Under the pieces are notes generated by a model. The model was not told the origin of the DNA. It did not search any database and worked only from the letters and a program-made list of their open reading frames with translations. From CAVVUF01 sp963751425 (GTDB taxonomy: Bacteria; Chloroflexota; Anaerolineae; Anaerolineales; UBA4823), in NCBI GenBank assembly GCA_963751425.1, contig CAVVUF010000004.1, positions 642,734-706,733 of the forward strand: a DNA stretch of 64,000 nt, read 5' to 3'. The position numbers and the translations under genes are program-made. This document shows, piece after piece, positions 1 to 9,379 of the stretch. Positions within the stretch are counted from its first letter, which is position 1. Every line of letters starts with the position of its first letter.

Positions 1-2132
1 GATCCTCACAACGCGTGGGCACACCCTCTGTCCAGCTGAAAGTGCACTTAGTCATCCCGCCATTCGAATGCAGCAGGTAGAGATCATCTCCATTTACCGC
101 CATATCGATCACATCGACCATAAAAGAGGTAATATCACCCAGGAATTGGTGAGGTGGCTGGTCAATCTCCATATTCCGATATACCCATACGGCTTTATTC
201 GGAGGATCGATAATGAAAAGATCGCCAGAGTCTAAAACAAAGGCTTTTGGATTACTGAAATTCACGGGTGGAGGCGCCAGAACATTGGTTGTTGGATCAT
301 CGCCTGGTGTGCAATAGATCAGTCCGCCGTTCAGATCCATTCCCATAATCGTAGCACCGCTGGGATCTCCCATTGGAAGAAGGGTGATATCAACCAAAGG
401 TCCGATGTTCCCTGCTGCGGCTTGAGGGCCACACAGAAACGATGGATCAAGGTCATAACCCTGACCTGTCAGCAGAGCACGGTAAACATTCCCTTGCGTG
501 CCGTTAAGAAGGTAAATTTCTCCCGCATCAGCCACAATGCGCGTGATTTGCACACCATCACCCAGTGCATCAACCAAAGCTGGCTGATAATCCAGCCGTT
601 CAATCGCATCTAATTGATCTAAATTCTCCTGGGCCTGGGTGCGTAAAGCTTGTGACTCTTCGGTCTTCTGATAGAATTCGGCTTTATCCAGGTATTCCAG
701 AGTCACATTCCAGGCTGCGCGTTGCTCTGCCGGATCAGTCATTGCTTCTGCCTGCCGGGCAGCTTCCTGCGCTTGTTGGAAATAAACCTCATACTGCCGC
801 TGCTGCCCGCGCCGGATATAAACCCCTCCACCCACCACACTGATCAAAATTGGGATCGCCAATGCAAAGAAAATCATCGTCCCAGGAGAAATGTTCAAAA
901 GCAACTCATCGGGTAAGATGCGCTTGAAGAGAGGAAATTAATCCTCCAAAGATCCATGCCAGGGTGTGTTTGAGAATATTCCCCAGTTCCTTAAACGCTT
1001 TTTTCACAGGCAGCATCAATTGCTTCAACGCGGATGGCTCTGCAACAGGCTTCTTCTTCGGCGTGACCTCCGTCTCTTTTGCCCGCTGAGTGGCAGCTCC
1101 AGCCGGAGAAGGGGTGGGACCTTGGTCAGTTTTCACCTCAGGCTGAGGCAGCCACTCCGTGGTAGACGGAGAAGCAGTTTGTTCTAATCCAGGTTCCTGA
1201 GCGGGTGGCTCAGGGACGGCTGGTTCAGCTTTTCCTTCTGCCGTTGAACCTGGAGCTTGCGAAGCCGTCTCTTCCGGAGCAGGCAGTGGACTTGTTGTAG
1301 CATCCGGTAGAGATTCATTTTCTACTAACGCAGCCGCACCCAGAGGGGGCATCGCTACCAAAGCCGGTTTTTCCTCCACGGCTGGCTCCGGCCCGCGGCC
1401 CGCTGGCGTGGGGTGTGCCATATCTTGAAAGGCTGGTTTTAGACGTAATATGCGAAGCTTTCCAGTGCCCGCCTGAACCTGGATAAGAACAGCGTTTAGA
1501 TTGGGTCCTGCCTGACTGAGCAGCTTCCGGCGCAGGCTCTCCAACCCTTGATTCGGGGCAATAGTCAACCCCTCCGCTCCCCATACTTCGGCTGGCTGGT
1601 GAGCTAACAGAAGAAAATCGTTTTGCTGCAGGCTGGTTTGGTAAAATCGCACGGTGGCTATGCGAGCCAATCCCAGGCCGCGCCCAGCTCCTTGAGGATC
1701 GTACCAATGCTGGTTCTCCTGGGGTCTGGCCAGGAAAGCGTGCACGGGGCCGCTTTGCGCCAGGTAAATTACCTCGCCACGCAGTACAACCTGCGTCAAC
1801 CAGCCTATCCCTTGTCGCCCACTGTTGGAGCCTTGCAGGTTGCGCTCCAGCAGGGCAGCATTTAAGGCTTCGGCCACCCCTTTCAGCGCTGCGGTTACCG
1901 TCCCTGACGATTTATAATAGGTTTGCGCCAGGCGCTCTAATAATTTCGTCCGCTGTTCTGGCGTCAGGCTAAGATCGCCAGTCACCGTCAGATATAAAAC
2001 CAGGTGGTCAGCATCGCGTCCCCGAGCCGGGTGGCGCGGGGGTGTCACTGCAAACAATCCTGGCAGCTCTGGCTGGTCTTGCCCTGCCAAGCGGTGCAAA
2101 GGCAGTAAGTTTAGGTCAAAATTGCCAGACAT
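1..2132 (-). CDS. PP2C-like membrane-anchored sensor protein, 3' end outside window, one frameshift
   Basis: The first 240 or so residues resemble the PPM/PP2C phosphatase-like fold found in Chloroflexota proteins (segments TVSGD-like, IGWLTQVVLRGEVIYLAQSG, then a loop ending near LLLAHQPAEVW). I cannot see a full set of acidic metal ligands, so catalysis is uncertain. A Pro/Glu/Ala-rich linker follows (about residues 250-390), then one transmembrane helix (MIFFALAIPILISVVGGGVYI), a short coiled-coil-like Gln/Ala/Glu stretch, and a beta-propeller-like domain with repeated DLFIIDP- and VNGDDLYLL-type strands that runs off the window at base 1. The frame changes near 925-945: the upstream frame stops at 906 and the propeller frame continues without a stop. 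The start at 2132 gives MSGNFDLNLL. A longer reading to 2216 overlaps the divergent neighbour and is less likely. Probably a cytoplasmic phosphatase-like domain tethered to an outer sensor domain; that topology is inferred. Confidence 0.6.
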
Positions 2133-2228
2133 GGTAAGGATTATACTGGTAAAATGCGAGTTGTGCTGATAGGGAATTATGCTGGTATGCAGTGCCTCGC
2201 ACAGCATGCCCAACAACCAGGAGAAAGT

Positions 2229-3252
2229 ATGCAGATAAACGTAATTCGTACATTTGAAGAAATGAACTCCTTACAGGGAGAATGGAATGCTCTGGTCAAG
2301 CAAGGTGCAAGTGACGTGCCGTTTCTAAGACACGAATACCTTTCCACCTGGTGGCAGACTTTGGGGGGAGGTGAATGGACTGAGGCTGATTTGTTCGTCG
2401 TCACCGGACGCCTGGCAGATGGCAGCCTAGCAGGCATAGCTCCGCTCTTCTTCAGTCGCAACCGCTCCGGAGAGCCCGCCTTGTTGCTCTTGGGTTGCAT
2501 CGAGATTTCCGATTACCTGGATCTGATCGTGCCAACCCAACACATTTCCACATTTGTAAACGATCTATTTACCTACCTGGCGGGTGTCAATTCCCCTGCC
2601 TGGAAGGTTTTAGATTGGTACAACTTCATCGAACTCATCGCCCACCCTGCCCGCTCTACAAGAAGCCGCCGCCCGCAGCGGCTGGACGTATACCCAAGAA
2701 CCCTTGCAGCACTGTCCTTATATCCCCATTCCTGGAGATTGGGAAACCTATCTGGCATCCATTGATAAAAAACAGCGCCACGAAATTCGCCGCAAGATGC
2801 GCCGTGCCGAATCTGAATTCGAGCCAACTCACTGGTATATCGTGCAAGACGAAGCCGGAATTGTAAATGGGATAGAAGATTTCATGAGCATGATGGCTCA
2901 AGATCCTGCAAAAAACAACTTTCTTACCGAAGCCATGCGCACCCAATTTCGCCGTTCAGCCCTGGGGGCTTTCCGCGCAGGTTGGCTGCAGCTCTCTTTC
3001 CTGGAAATCGGCGGTGAGAAGGCGGCTGGCTACTTGAACTTTGATTACAACAACAACCTCTGGATCTATAATTCGGCTTTGAACTTTGCCTACCGAGAAT
3101 ATTCCCCAGGCTGGGTTCTTTTAGGCTATCTTCTCCAGTGGGCAAATGAAAACAAGCGCCAGCACTTCGACTTCATGCGCGGCGACGAAGACTATAAATA
3201 CCGTTTCGGAGCGGTAGATCGCCGGGTAGAGCGGGTCATCATCCGCCGGTAA
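2229..3252 (+). CDS. CelD/BcsL-like (FemAB-type GNAT) acetyltransferase, frameshifted
   Basis: About 340 residues across a frameshift near 2650-2700. The N-terminal part (MQINVIRTFEEMNSLQGEWN) and the C-terminal part match the architecture of CelD/BcsL family GNAT-like acyltransferases: residues such as DKKQRHEIRRKMRRAE, then a hydrophobic GYLNFDYNNNLWIYNSALN strand and a late FMRGDEDYKYRFGA motif. The ATG at 2229 is preceded by AGGAG at 2219-2223, which decides it over an in-frame start at 2154. Members are often linked to exopolysaccharide or cell-envelope modification. Substrate cannot be told. It diverges from the PP2C-like gene and converges on the radical SAM gene with only one base between the stops. 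Confidence 0.75.
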
Positions 3253-3253
3253 T

Positions 3254-4369
3254 TCAATAACCTACTCGTCTCGGCATGCCCCACCCTCCAATACTGATCT
3301 CTTCTGGCCGGTCAGTCCAGATCCCTTCGATTAGCGTCCCGCATTTTGGGCAGGTTCCTTGCGCTGTCAGGTGATAGCGGCGAATGGTGTAGCCTGTCCG
3401 CTCGATCAGAACCGCCTGGCACTTCGGGCAGTAAGTATTTTCATATTCCTTTGTTCTGCCAGGCAGGTTACCAGCATACACATATCGTAATCCGGCTTCC
3501 TGCCCGATCTCAGCCGCCCGCAGCAGGGTGGCTGCCGGTGTGGGAGGTGGGTCGGTCATCTTGTAATCAGGATGAAAGGCGGTCACGTGCCAGGGAATAT
3601 CCGGCGAAACTGAAACCAGAAAACGCGCCGCCTCCATCAGCTCTTCTGTGCTGTCATTAAAACCCGGGATTACCAGCGTTACCACCTCCACCCACAATCC
3701 CAGCGTGTGTGCTGCACGGATGCTGTCAAGTACATTCGCCAGCACCCCGCCCAGCTTGCGATACTGCTGGTCTTGCATGGTCTTTAAATCGATCTTATAT
3801 CCTGCCAGGTAGGGTCGCAGATAATTCAATACCTCTGGCGTGGCATTCCCGTTCGACACATAAACACACTTCAGGCCCTCTTGTTGAGCCAGGCGAAAAA
3901 TGCTCACCGCCCATTCCGATGTGATCAGCGGCTCGTTATACGAGGAAGCAATCACCTTTGCTCCGCTGCGTTTCGCGGCAGCCACCATTTGCTCCGGACT
4001 GATCCGCCGTAAGTATCCGATGGAAGCTTCCGACTCGGGATCGCGCAAAGCCTGCGAGGAGACCCAATTCTGGCAGTTGGCGCAGTGGAAATCACAGCCC
4101 AACATCCCAAAGGTCAGTGCATCACTGCCTGATAAGATGTGAAAGAAAGGTTTCTTTTCAATCGGATCAGCCTGTAATCCCGCCACATACCCCCAGGGCA
4201 CGCGCAGCACCCCTCCCCGGTTGAAGCGCACCTGGCAGATGCCTCGCTTCCCTTCTCGGATCAGGCAGCGGTGCGCGCAGGCAAAGCAGCGCACGGACTT
4301 ATCTGGAAGCTTTTCAAATAACTCGCCTTCCGCCGTCATTTCGTCCAGCACACTCGCCAGAGTAGACAT
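3254..4369 (-). CDS. amrS: AmmeMemoRadiSam system radical SAM enzyme
   Basis: A complete 371-residue radical SAM protein. The cluster-binding motif is CDFHCANC (CxxxCxxC) near residue 80. An N-terminal Cys set (CFACAHRC, then GKRGIC) precedes it, and two CxxC pairs (CPKC, CPKC) near the C-terminus probably bind zinc. This layout is that of the AmmeMemoRadiSam radical SAM family, related to PflA activases. The physiological substrate of the family is not settled. The ATG at 4369 (MSTLASVLDEM) has a strong AAGGAGGC ribosome site just upstream; the longer reading to 4423 lacks one. No Memo or AMMECR1 partner lies in the window. No frameshift is seen in this gene. Confidence 0.85.
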   Translation of the reverse strand: MSTLASVLDEMTAEGELFEKLPDKSVRCFACAHRCLIREGKRGICQVRFNRGGVLRVPWGYVAGLQADPIEKKPFFHILSGSDALTFGMLGCDFHCANCQNWVSSQALRDPESEASIGYLRRISPEQMVAAAKRSGAKVIASSYNEPLITSEWAVSIFRLAQQEGLKCVYVSNGNATPEVLNYLRPYLAGYKIDLKTMQDQQYRKLGGVLANVLDSIRAAHTLGLWVEVVTLVIPGFNDSTEELMEAARFLVSVSPDIPWHVTAFHPDYKMTDPPPTPAATLLRAAEIGQEAGLRYVYAGNLPGRTKEYENTYCPKCQAVLIERTGYTIRRYHLTAQGTCPKCGTLIEGIWTDRPEEISIGGWGMPRRVGY

Positions 4370-4455
4370 TGGCTGCCTCCTTCCTGAAGCTACTGAGCGT
4401 TGAACTCTGATAAAATTATACAATCATTATCCGGTTTTTTCGCAAAGGATTTTAA

Positions 4456-5057
4456 ATGCTCACCATCGCCATCCAGGCTGGCGGCGAATCATCTCGCATG
4501 GGACAAGATAAAGCCCTGGTACCCTTTTTAGGGGCGCCGCTCATCCAGCGCGTTTTCGAGCGTGTGGTTGGTTTGGGAGATGAAATCTTGGTCACCACGA
4601 ACCACCCCCTGGCTTTTACTTTCCTCCAGGCAAAGCTGGCTTCCGATATACTTCCCGGTCATGGGGCCTTGGGAGGCCTGTACACGGCGTTGAGCGAAGC
4701 CAGCCATCCCCTGGTGGCTGTGGTTGCCTGTGATATGCCTTTCGTCAACCCCAGGCTGCTGGCTGCGCTGCGCGATCGCCTGGCTGAGGCCGGCTGCGCG
4801 GCTGTCATCCCGCGCAGCCCAACGGCTTAGAGCCTTTTCACGCTGTCTACCGGCGCAGCGCCTGCCTGCCACTCGTCAAAGCCAGCCTGGAAGCTGGTCT
4901 GCGCCGCGTCAACTCGTGGTTCACCCAGGCCAGGGTTGAATATTTCTCCCCGGAAGAGGTGCAGCTTTATGATCCCCACCAAATGGCGTTTTTCAATGTG
5001 AACACCCCTGAGGATTTAAAGCATGCCGAAAAATATGCCCGACAAGAGGCCGGTTAA
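4456..5057 (+). CDS. mobA: Molybdenum cofactor guanylyltransferase, frameshifted
   Basis: About 200 residues. The N-terminal nucleotide-binding signature reads AGGESSRMGQDKAL, the usual MobA form of LAGGxSxRMGxDKAL. DILPGHGALGGLYTAL and VACDMPFVNP follow as expected for the metal-binding CDMP loop. The frame stops early at 4828, but the next frame continues with LEPFHAVYRRSAC, EEVQLYDPHQMAFFNVNTPEDL and stops at 5057, so a one-base indel near 4815-4828 splits the gene. MobA transfers GMP from GTP to molybdopterin in the cytoplasm to make the bis-MGD cofactor. It is divergent from the radical SAM gene; the 86 bases between them would hold both promoters. Confidence 0.85.
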
Positions 5058-5101
5058 CGAAAGATCACTGAAGCATGATCGCCTACCGATTGCTCAGATC
5101 T

Positions 5102-6308
5102 CTACGCATCCAGCGCCTGGATATAATGCCAGGTAAAGGCATAATTACGGGCTAAAGCTTCCGCATCCAGCTTGTCTACCGTATCTCCCGGCTGGTGCCA
5201 ATAAGGCAGCACATTTTCCCTGGTCAGGCCTGTCAGCGTGATCGCCGGGACCCCCGCCCGGAGCGCATCGGACATCTCTGTAACTCCCCCTCCCATGTGG
5301 GATGGGTAGCCATCCAATTCTGGATGCCCCTTAGCCACCTTCTCAGCTAACCTGACCAATTCTGGGGTAGGTGAGATCGGTAGAACGATCCCCTCGCCTG
5401 TCGACCAGGATGGGCCTGCACTGCCCAAGGACTCAAGTACCACAGCCTTCGGTTGGCGCAACTCATCTTTGTGCCTGCGGAAAAAGTCGATTGCCCCATC
5501 ATGCAGCGCCTCTTCGCAACCGGTGCATACCAGCCACACGCGCGTGTGCTTCAAGGGCTCTTTGCGGATATGATCTGCCAACGCCAGGATCAACCCCGCG
5601 GCAGTTGCATTATCGTTCGCTCCACAAGTAAAGGGGGAGCTCACCGCCTGCCAACACATCGCCAATAAAAGCACCGCAAAGATTGCCGCTATCCAGCTCA
5701 CCGGCCAAATCCAGCTCCACAGGGTGAAGACCCCCACCACATAGAGAAGTGTCACCACTGCAAATGTAATCAGCGCAGAGGTGGAAAACACCCGGTAAGC
5801 CGCCAGCCACCTCGCCGACCGGAAGATGATTGGGGTATGCTGGCTGTCCACATGCCCGATCAGAACCAGGTCCTGATGCACTTCCCCTTGTGATGGAATG
5901 GTTGTGAACACATTCTGGCTGTTCCCCTTAGGCATCAGCCGCCGCAGCGGGTTATCGCGCAGGCTCAATTCCATGATAGCGGAGATCAATGTAGCCAGCG
6001 TGATCAGGGCAGCTATGCTGGCGCTGGCTCTTCCTGCCAAAGGGTATACCACGAAAGCCAAAAGCATCAGCAAAGACACGATCAGGAAGGGATGGAAAAC
6101 CGATTTGGAACTCCGGAAGATTTCCCACCTGGCCTCTAGTCCCAGGCTGGTGAGGTGTTTCTCGGCAGTATTCATGGCCTCGGCGTTCTCCCTCTGTTGT
6201 CGAGCCGCGCGGCCCGATCTCTTCTGCCAGGGCATGGATATGCTTCAGCCAGGCTTCCACGTGAGGCGCAAAAGGGCTTGATGAAGTGGTTAAAGGTTGA
6301 GAAGACAT
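5102..6308 (-). CDS. M28-family zinc metallopeptidase with membrane segments, frameshifted
   Basis: About 400 residues after joining two frames near 6170-6200. The N-terminus is MSSQPLTTSSSPFAPHVEAW at 6308, with GGAG upstream. Three or four hydrophobic segments follow (FLIVSLLMLLAFVVYPLAG, IAALITLATLISAIM, ALITFAVVTLLYVVGVF and IAAIFAVLLLAMCWQ). M28 metal and catalytic positions are visible: H and D in GHVDSQHT, D in GANDNATAAG, the E pair in CTGCEEAL, and a late H in WHQPGDTVD. The membrane segments lie between the first His motif and the GANDN motif, so the peptidase domain is interrupted by or folded next to the membrane. Likely an aminopeptidase-like hydrolase; substrate unknown. Confidence 0.75.
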
Positions 6309-6515
6309 AGACGCTCCATATTCAAAAGATATTGGCTGGCAGAACCTGGCCACCCCGCTCACATTATTTTACACGATAATTGCCTCTTCTCTTGTATTCT
6401 GGGCTTGCTCTCCAGCACCTGATTTATCGGAATCGGTAATTGAGCCCGTTATCAATTATCAACTTTTAATCCCCCTGCGTAATAACAGCGGAACACCGGC
6501 CTCCTCGCCGCATGG

Positions 6516-6534
6516 TATACTTACACTGTAAGTA
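6516..6534 (+). promoter_or_regulatory. Promoter -10 overlapping a palindromic operator upstream of the AbrB-like gene
   Basis: TATACT at 6516-6521 fits a -10 box. It overlaps an almost perfect palindrome at 6518-6534, TACTTACAcTGTAAGTA, whose half-sites pair over eight bases around one central base. The palindrome ends 15 bases before the start codon and lies just upstream of the AAGGAGGC ribosome site. AbrB/MazE-like antitoxins commonly repress their own promoter by binding such sites. The operator role is inferred from position and symmetry. Confidence 0.55.
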
Positions 6535-6549
6535 CAGAAGGAGGCGAAT

Positions 6550-6728
6550 ATGATCCGAAAAGCTTTTCGAGCTGGTAATAGTGTTGTCGTGGCACTCCCA
6601 AAAGAGGCCTTGGATTTATTAGGTATTTCCGAAGGCTCAGATATTTCCATTGATTTTGATCGCATCAAGCGCCAAATTATTCTTTCTCAGGTGAATAAAT
6701 CGCTGGCTGCTGCTGGGATTGATCAGAT
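6550..6728 (+). CDS. AbrB/MazE-like antitoxin, 3' end lost at the contig junction
   Basis: The reading MIRKAFRAGNSVVVALPKEA followed by LDLLGISEGSDISIDFD is a SpoVT/AbrB swapped-hairpin DNA-binding domain of the MazE/VapB type. The start is fixed by AAGGAGGCG just upstream. After LAAAGID, near 6720, the reading becomes improbable (SSRPSWTATATT) and the nucleotide sequence switches to GC-rich alphaproteobacterial coding sequence in another frame, so the C-terminus and any following toxin gene are missing. In its genome of origin a PIN or MazF-type toxin would be expected directly downstream; none can be seen here. Confidence 0.7.
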
Positions 6729-7082
6729 TTCAAGCAGGCCATCGTGGACAGCGACGGCCACGACACCCAACTCTCCGAGATTCCTGACATTGCCGCAGGT
6801 CTGGTGTGGCCGGGCGCCGTGACTCACTCGCGCCGCAATCAATTCATCGAGCGATGGGCCGGCCGAGAATGGGCCCTGCGGCAGAACCGTGCGGAAGCGC
6901 TGTCGGGGCTCCGCCTGGCGCGCGAGACCGGCGACATCATGGAAGGCCCACTTTCCATGGGACAAGACGCGGGCCTGATCCGAGATATTCCTAAAGCGGA
7001 GGATGTCGTCTCTCGGATCGCCCAAGAGGCCGAGGCGATTGTCACGCAGAGGTTGCCGCAATTGGTCGCCCCGGCGCATTGA
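6723..7082 (+). CDS. Nitronate monooxygenase (2-nitropropane dioxygenase type), C-terminal fragment
   Basis: The frame reads DFKQAIVDSDGHDTQLSEIP, then GLVWPGA, RRNQFIERWAGREWALRQN and GDIMEGPLSMGQDAGLI before the stop. These are typical C-terminal segments of FMN-dependent nitronate monooxygenases, which oxidise alkyl nitronates to carbonyl compounds and nitrite. The FMN-binding barrel is missing because the sequence begins abruptly at the junction at 6721-6728. An internal GTG at 6744 gives an open frame but is not a real start. It marks the left end of the alphaproteobacterial part. Confidence 0.7.
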   Translation, partial: SDFKQAIVDSDGHDTQLSEIPDIAAGLVWPGAVTHSRRNQFIERWAGREWALRQNRAEALSGLRLARETGDIMEGPLSMGQDAGLIRDIPKAEDVVSRIAQEAEAIVTQRLPQLVAPAH

Positions 7083-7154
7083 TGGGGCAACGGAACGGCT
7101 CGATCCGCCCGGGGCCAGACGCTTCTATTCAGTCGCCAATCGCCTCCGATCCGC

Positions 7155-7898
7155 TCACACCGGCTCCATGCCATGCTTCCGGATGATGTCGCTCGCCGCT
7201 GGCGACCTGAAATAGGTCAAGAACTCACGCGCGCGCAACGCATTCGGCGCAGCCGACACGACCGCCGCCGCGAATGCGGTGGTGTGCTGAATGTCCCGGG
7301 GAATCGGCCCGACGAGTTCGATCCCCGGGACCGGGATAATCTCGGCCATCTGCTGAATTCCGATCTCCGCCCTGCCGTCGGCGACGGCCGCGCAGACGAC
7401 AACCGGCTCTCCACCCGTGGCGCCGACAAAGCATAGCTTCGGGGCCAATTCCTCGCGCAATCCGAGGCGGTCGAACAAGTCCCTCAAGTAAAGCCCGCTG
7501 GCGGTGCCGAACGCGGGGTCCGCGACTGCAATCGACTTGGCCCGGCGCAAGGTGTCGACGAATGCAGCCAACGATCCAATATCGGGCTTGCGGCTTCCGG
7601 TCCGCACCGCAACGCCGATCAGCGAATGCGCGACCGTCGCGGCCGTTTCGGCAATGACCCTGTCGGCACGGACGAGTTCTTCGATCCGCGATTGCGTGGT
7701 GACGACGACATCGAAAGGCTCGCCGGCGCGGATGCGGTCGCGGACCAGCGGCGACCGGCTGAACTCGGCCGATACCTTGAGCCCGGTGGCACGACTGCAG
7801 ATATCCGCGACCGCCAGCACGATCTCGCCCATCGCGCCGGCCGACAGGATGCGAATGTCATCGGCGCGGGCAGCTCCAATCTCGATATCTGTGTTCAT
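7155..7898 (-). CDS. ModA-like molybdate-type substrate-binding protein
   Basis: 247 residues, intact. The order LSAGAMGEIVLAVADI, FSRSPLVRDRI, GEPFDVVVTTQSRIEELV, then GTASGLYLRDLFDRLG and DGRAEIGIQQMAEI is that of ModA/type-2 periplasmic binding proteins. No signal peptide is seen: the N-terminus MNTDIEIGAARADD is hydrophilic, so it may act in the cytoplasm or have lost its signal. No ModB or ModC partner is beside it, which argues against assuming molybdate as ligand. It stands convergent with the nitronate monooxygenase fragment. Confidence 0.6.
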   Translation of the reverse strand: MNTDIEIGAARADDIRILSAGAMGEIVLAVADICSRATGLKVSAEFSRSPLVRDRIRAGEPFDVVVTTQSRIEELVRADRVIAETAATVAHSLIGVAVRTGSRKPDIGSLAAFVDTLRRAKSIAVADPAFGTASGLYLRDLFDRLGLREELAPKLCFVGATGGEPVVVCAAVADGRAEIGIQQMAEIIPVPGIELVGPIPRDIQHTTAFAAAVVSAAPNALRAREFLTYFRSPAASDIIRKHGMEPV

Positions 7899-8123
7899 TC
7901 GTCGAATCCGGGTATGCGCATGGAGGAGACGATTTTGTTGCCTGCGTCAGCACTACAGCTTGGCGGTACAGGATTGAAGGTCCCTCCAACCGAACCGGTC
8001 ACATGACGTCGCCGACGCCGATGTTGCGATGCACGCGATCACCAATGCGTGCATGTCCGGCCATTTCGCGATGAAGCCGGATGCACTATGCTGAGCAGGT
8101 CTGTCTTAGTGGGAGCACCCGCG

Positions 8124-8629
8124 ATGAGCTACACACTTGAGCAATTTTCGGCCGATTGCCGCGCCGCCCTGTTGCGAGATCCCGGTCCTGCCGGCCGTGA
8201 GTTGGTGCGCCAATATACCGCAAGAGCAAGCACCGATGCGGATTTCGTCGCCAAATATCTCGGACCCGAATTGAATGCCGAGCGAAAGATCTTTATCAGG
8301 ATCCAGATTTGCATTTTTGTATTCTTGCTCATGCCTACAGGGGCGCGAAGGCAAGCACACCGCACGATCACGGGCCGAGTTGGGCGGTCTACAGTCAGGT
8401 CGCCGGCATCACCGAGATGACGGACTGGCGCCTGGTTCAAAGGCCGGCGGACGGCCGGCCCGGCCAAGTCGTGAAGGAACGGACCTACACGCTGGCGCCC
8501 GGCACCGCGCACCTCTACAACGAGGGCGATCTGCACTCGCCGCGCCGCGACGGCGATACCCGCCTCATCCGGATCGAAGGCACCGATCTCACCAAGGTGA
8601 AGCGGGAGCGATTTGAAATCGCCGCATAG
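8124..8629 (+). CDS. Cupin-fold metal-dependent enzyme-like protein, frameshifted
   Basis: About 168 residues. The N-terminal half, from MSYTLEQFSADCRAALLRDP, is in one frame and changes near 8285-8295 into the frame reading DPDLHFCILAHAYRGAKAST, then PHDHGPSWAVYSQVAGITEM and GTAHLYNEGDLHSPRRDGD. The PHDHG and NEGDLHSP segments carry His and acidic residues placed as in double-stranded beta-helix metal sites (cysteine-dioxygenase-like cupins). The start ATG at 8124 fits the family N-terminus better than upstream frames. Reaction unknown. Confidence 0.6.
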
Positions 8630-8715
8630 GCGAGGTATTCACCCTCCGTCGTCCGGCAATTCGGTTGGGCAGATAGAAGACACTCGGATTCACCACGATC
8701 TCGACGGAATAAACA

Positions 8716-9168
8716 ATGCGCTCTTTTTCGTGTCTACCGCTGGCCGTGGCGATGACTTTTGCCAGCGCCTTAACCATCCTGCCGACGACAGCGTCGAGCC
8801 AATCTGTAGGGAAGACCGTGACGACACAATCAGGCTTGCAAGTTACCGACAGCAAGGTCGGCACTGGCGCCACGCCGCGGCCGGGGCAGATTTGCGTGAT
8901 GCATTACACCGGCTGGCTCCACCAGAACGGTGAAAAAGGCAAGAAGTTCGACAGTTCCGTCGACCGGGGCCAACCGTTCGAATTCACCATCGGCCGGGGG
9001 CAAGTCATCAAGGGCTGGGATGAGGGCGTTTCCACCATGAAGGTCGGCGGCAAGCGGACCCTCATCATCCCGCCGGAGCTTGGCTACGGCGCCCGTGGTG
9101 CTGGCGGCGTCATTCCGCCGAACGCGACCTTGATTTTCGAGGTCGAATTGCTTGGCGTAAAGGGATAA
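8716..9168 (+). CDS. Secreted FKBP-type peptidyl-prolyl cis-trans isomerase
   Basis: 150 residues, intact. A signal peptide (MRSFSCLPLAVAMTFASALT, cleavage probably after TTASS) is followed by one FKBP domain: VMHYTGWL, GKKFDSSVDRGQPFEF, IGRGQVIKGWDEGV, GGKRTLIIPPELGYGARG and the closing IPPNATLIFEVELL. All expected active-site aromatics and the IIP-GYG loop are present. It would act as a folding isomerase in the periplasm. It stands alone between unrelated genes. Confidence 0.9.
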   Translation: MRSFSCLPLAVAMTFASALTILPTTASSQSVGKTVTTQSGLQVTDSKVGTGATPRPGQICVMHYTGWLHQNGEKGKKFDSSVDRGQPFEFTIGRGQVIKGWDEGVSTMKVGGKRTLIIPPELGYGARGAGGVIPPNATLIFEVELLGVKG

Positions 9169-9280
9169 CGAAATCCCGCAGGGCTGCACTGCGCGAACTC
9201 GATCACGACGAGTTCGTGCCGGCATCCTGCACCGGCTGGATCCTGACGCGTCAGCTAACCGCGTTCGGTGCGGAGCGGAT

Positions 9281-9303
9281 TTGCTTAGCCGATCGCTGAG
9301 CAA
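9281..9303. terminator. Imperfect palindrome between convergent genes, possible terminator
   Basis: TTGCTtAGC at 9281 pairs with GCTgAGCAA ending at 9303 around GATC. It lies between the FKBP stop and the end of the convergent glycosyltransferase gene, where a bidirectional terminator would be expected. There is no clear T-run, so this is tentative. Confidence 0.3.
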
Positions 9304-9379
9304 TCGGACTTATAGGACCGGCCACACAACGGTCGCCGAGACAAATCTCGATGACCGAGTACAGCTGCATCTGAGTGCG

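Noticed and set aside
906..2216. Separate 436-residue gene ending at 906
   Set aside because: The downstream frame continues directly with a transmembrane helix and propeller-like domain without its own start, so one frameshifted gene is more likely than two.
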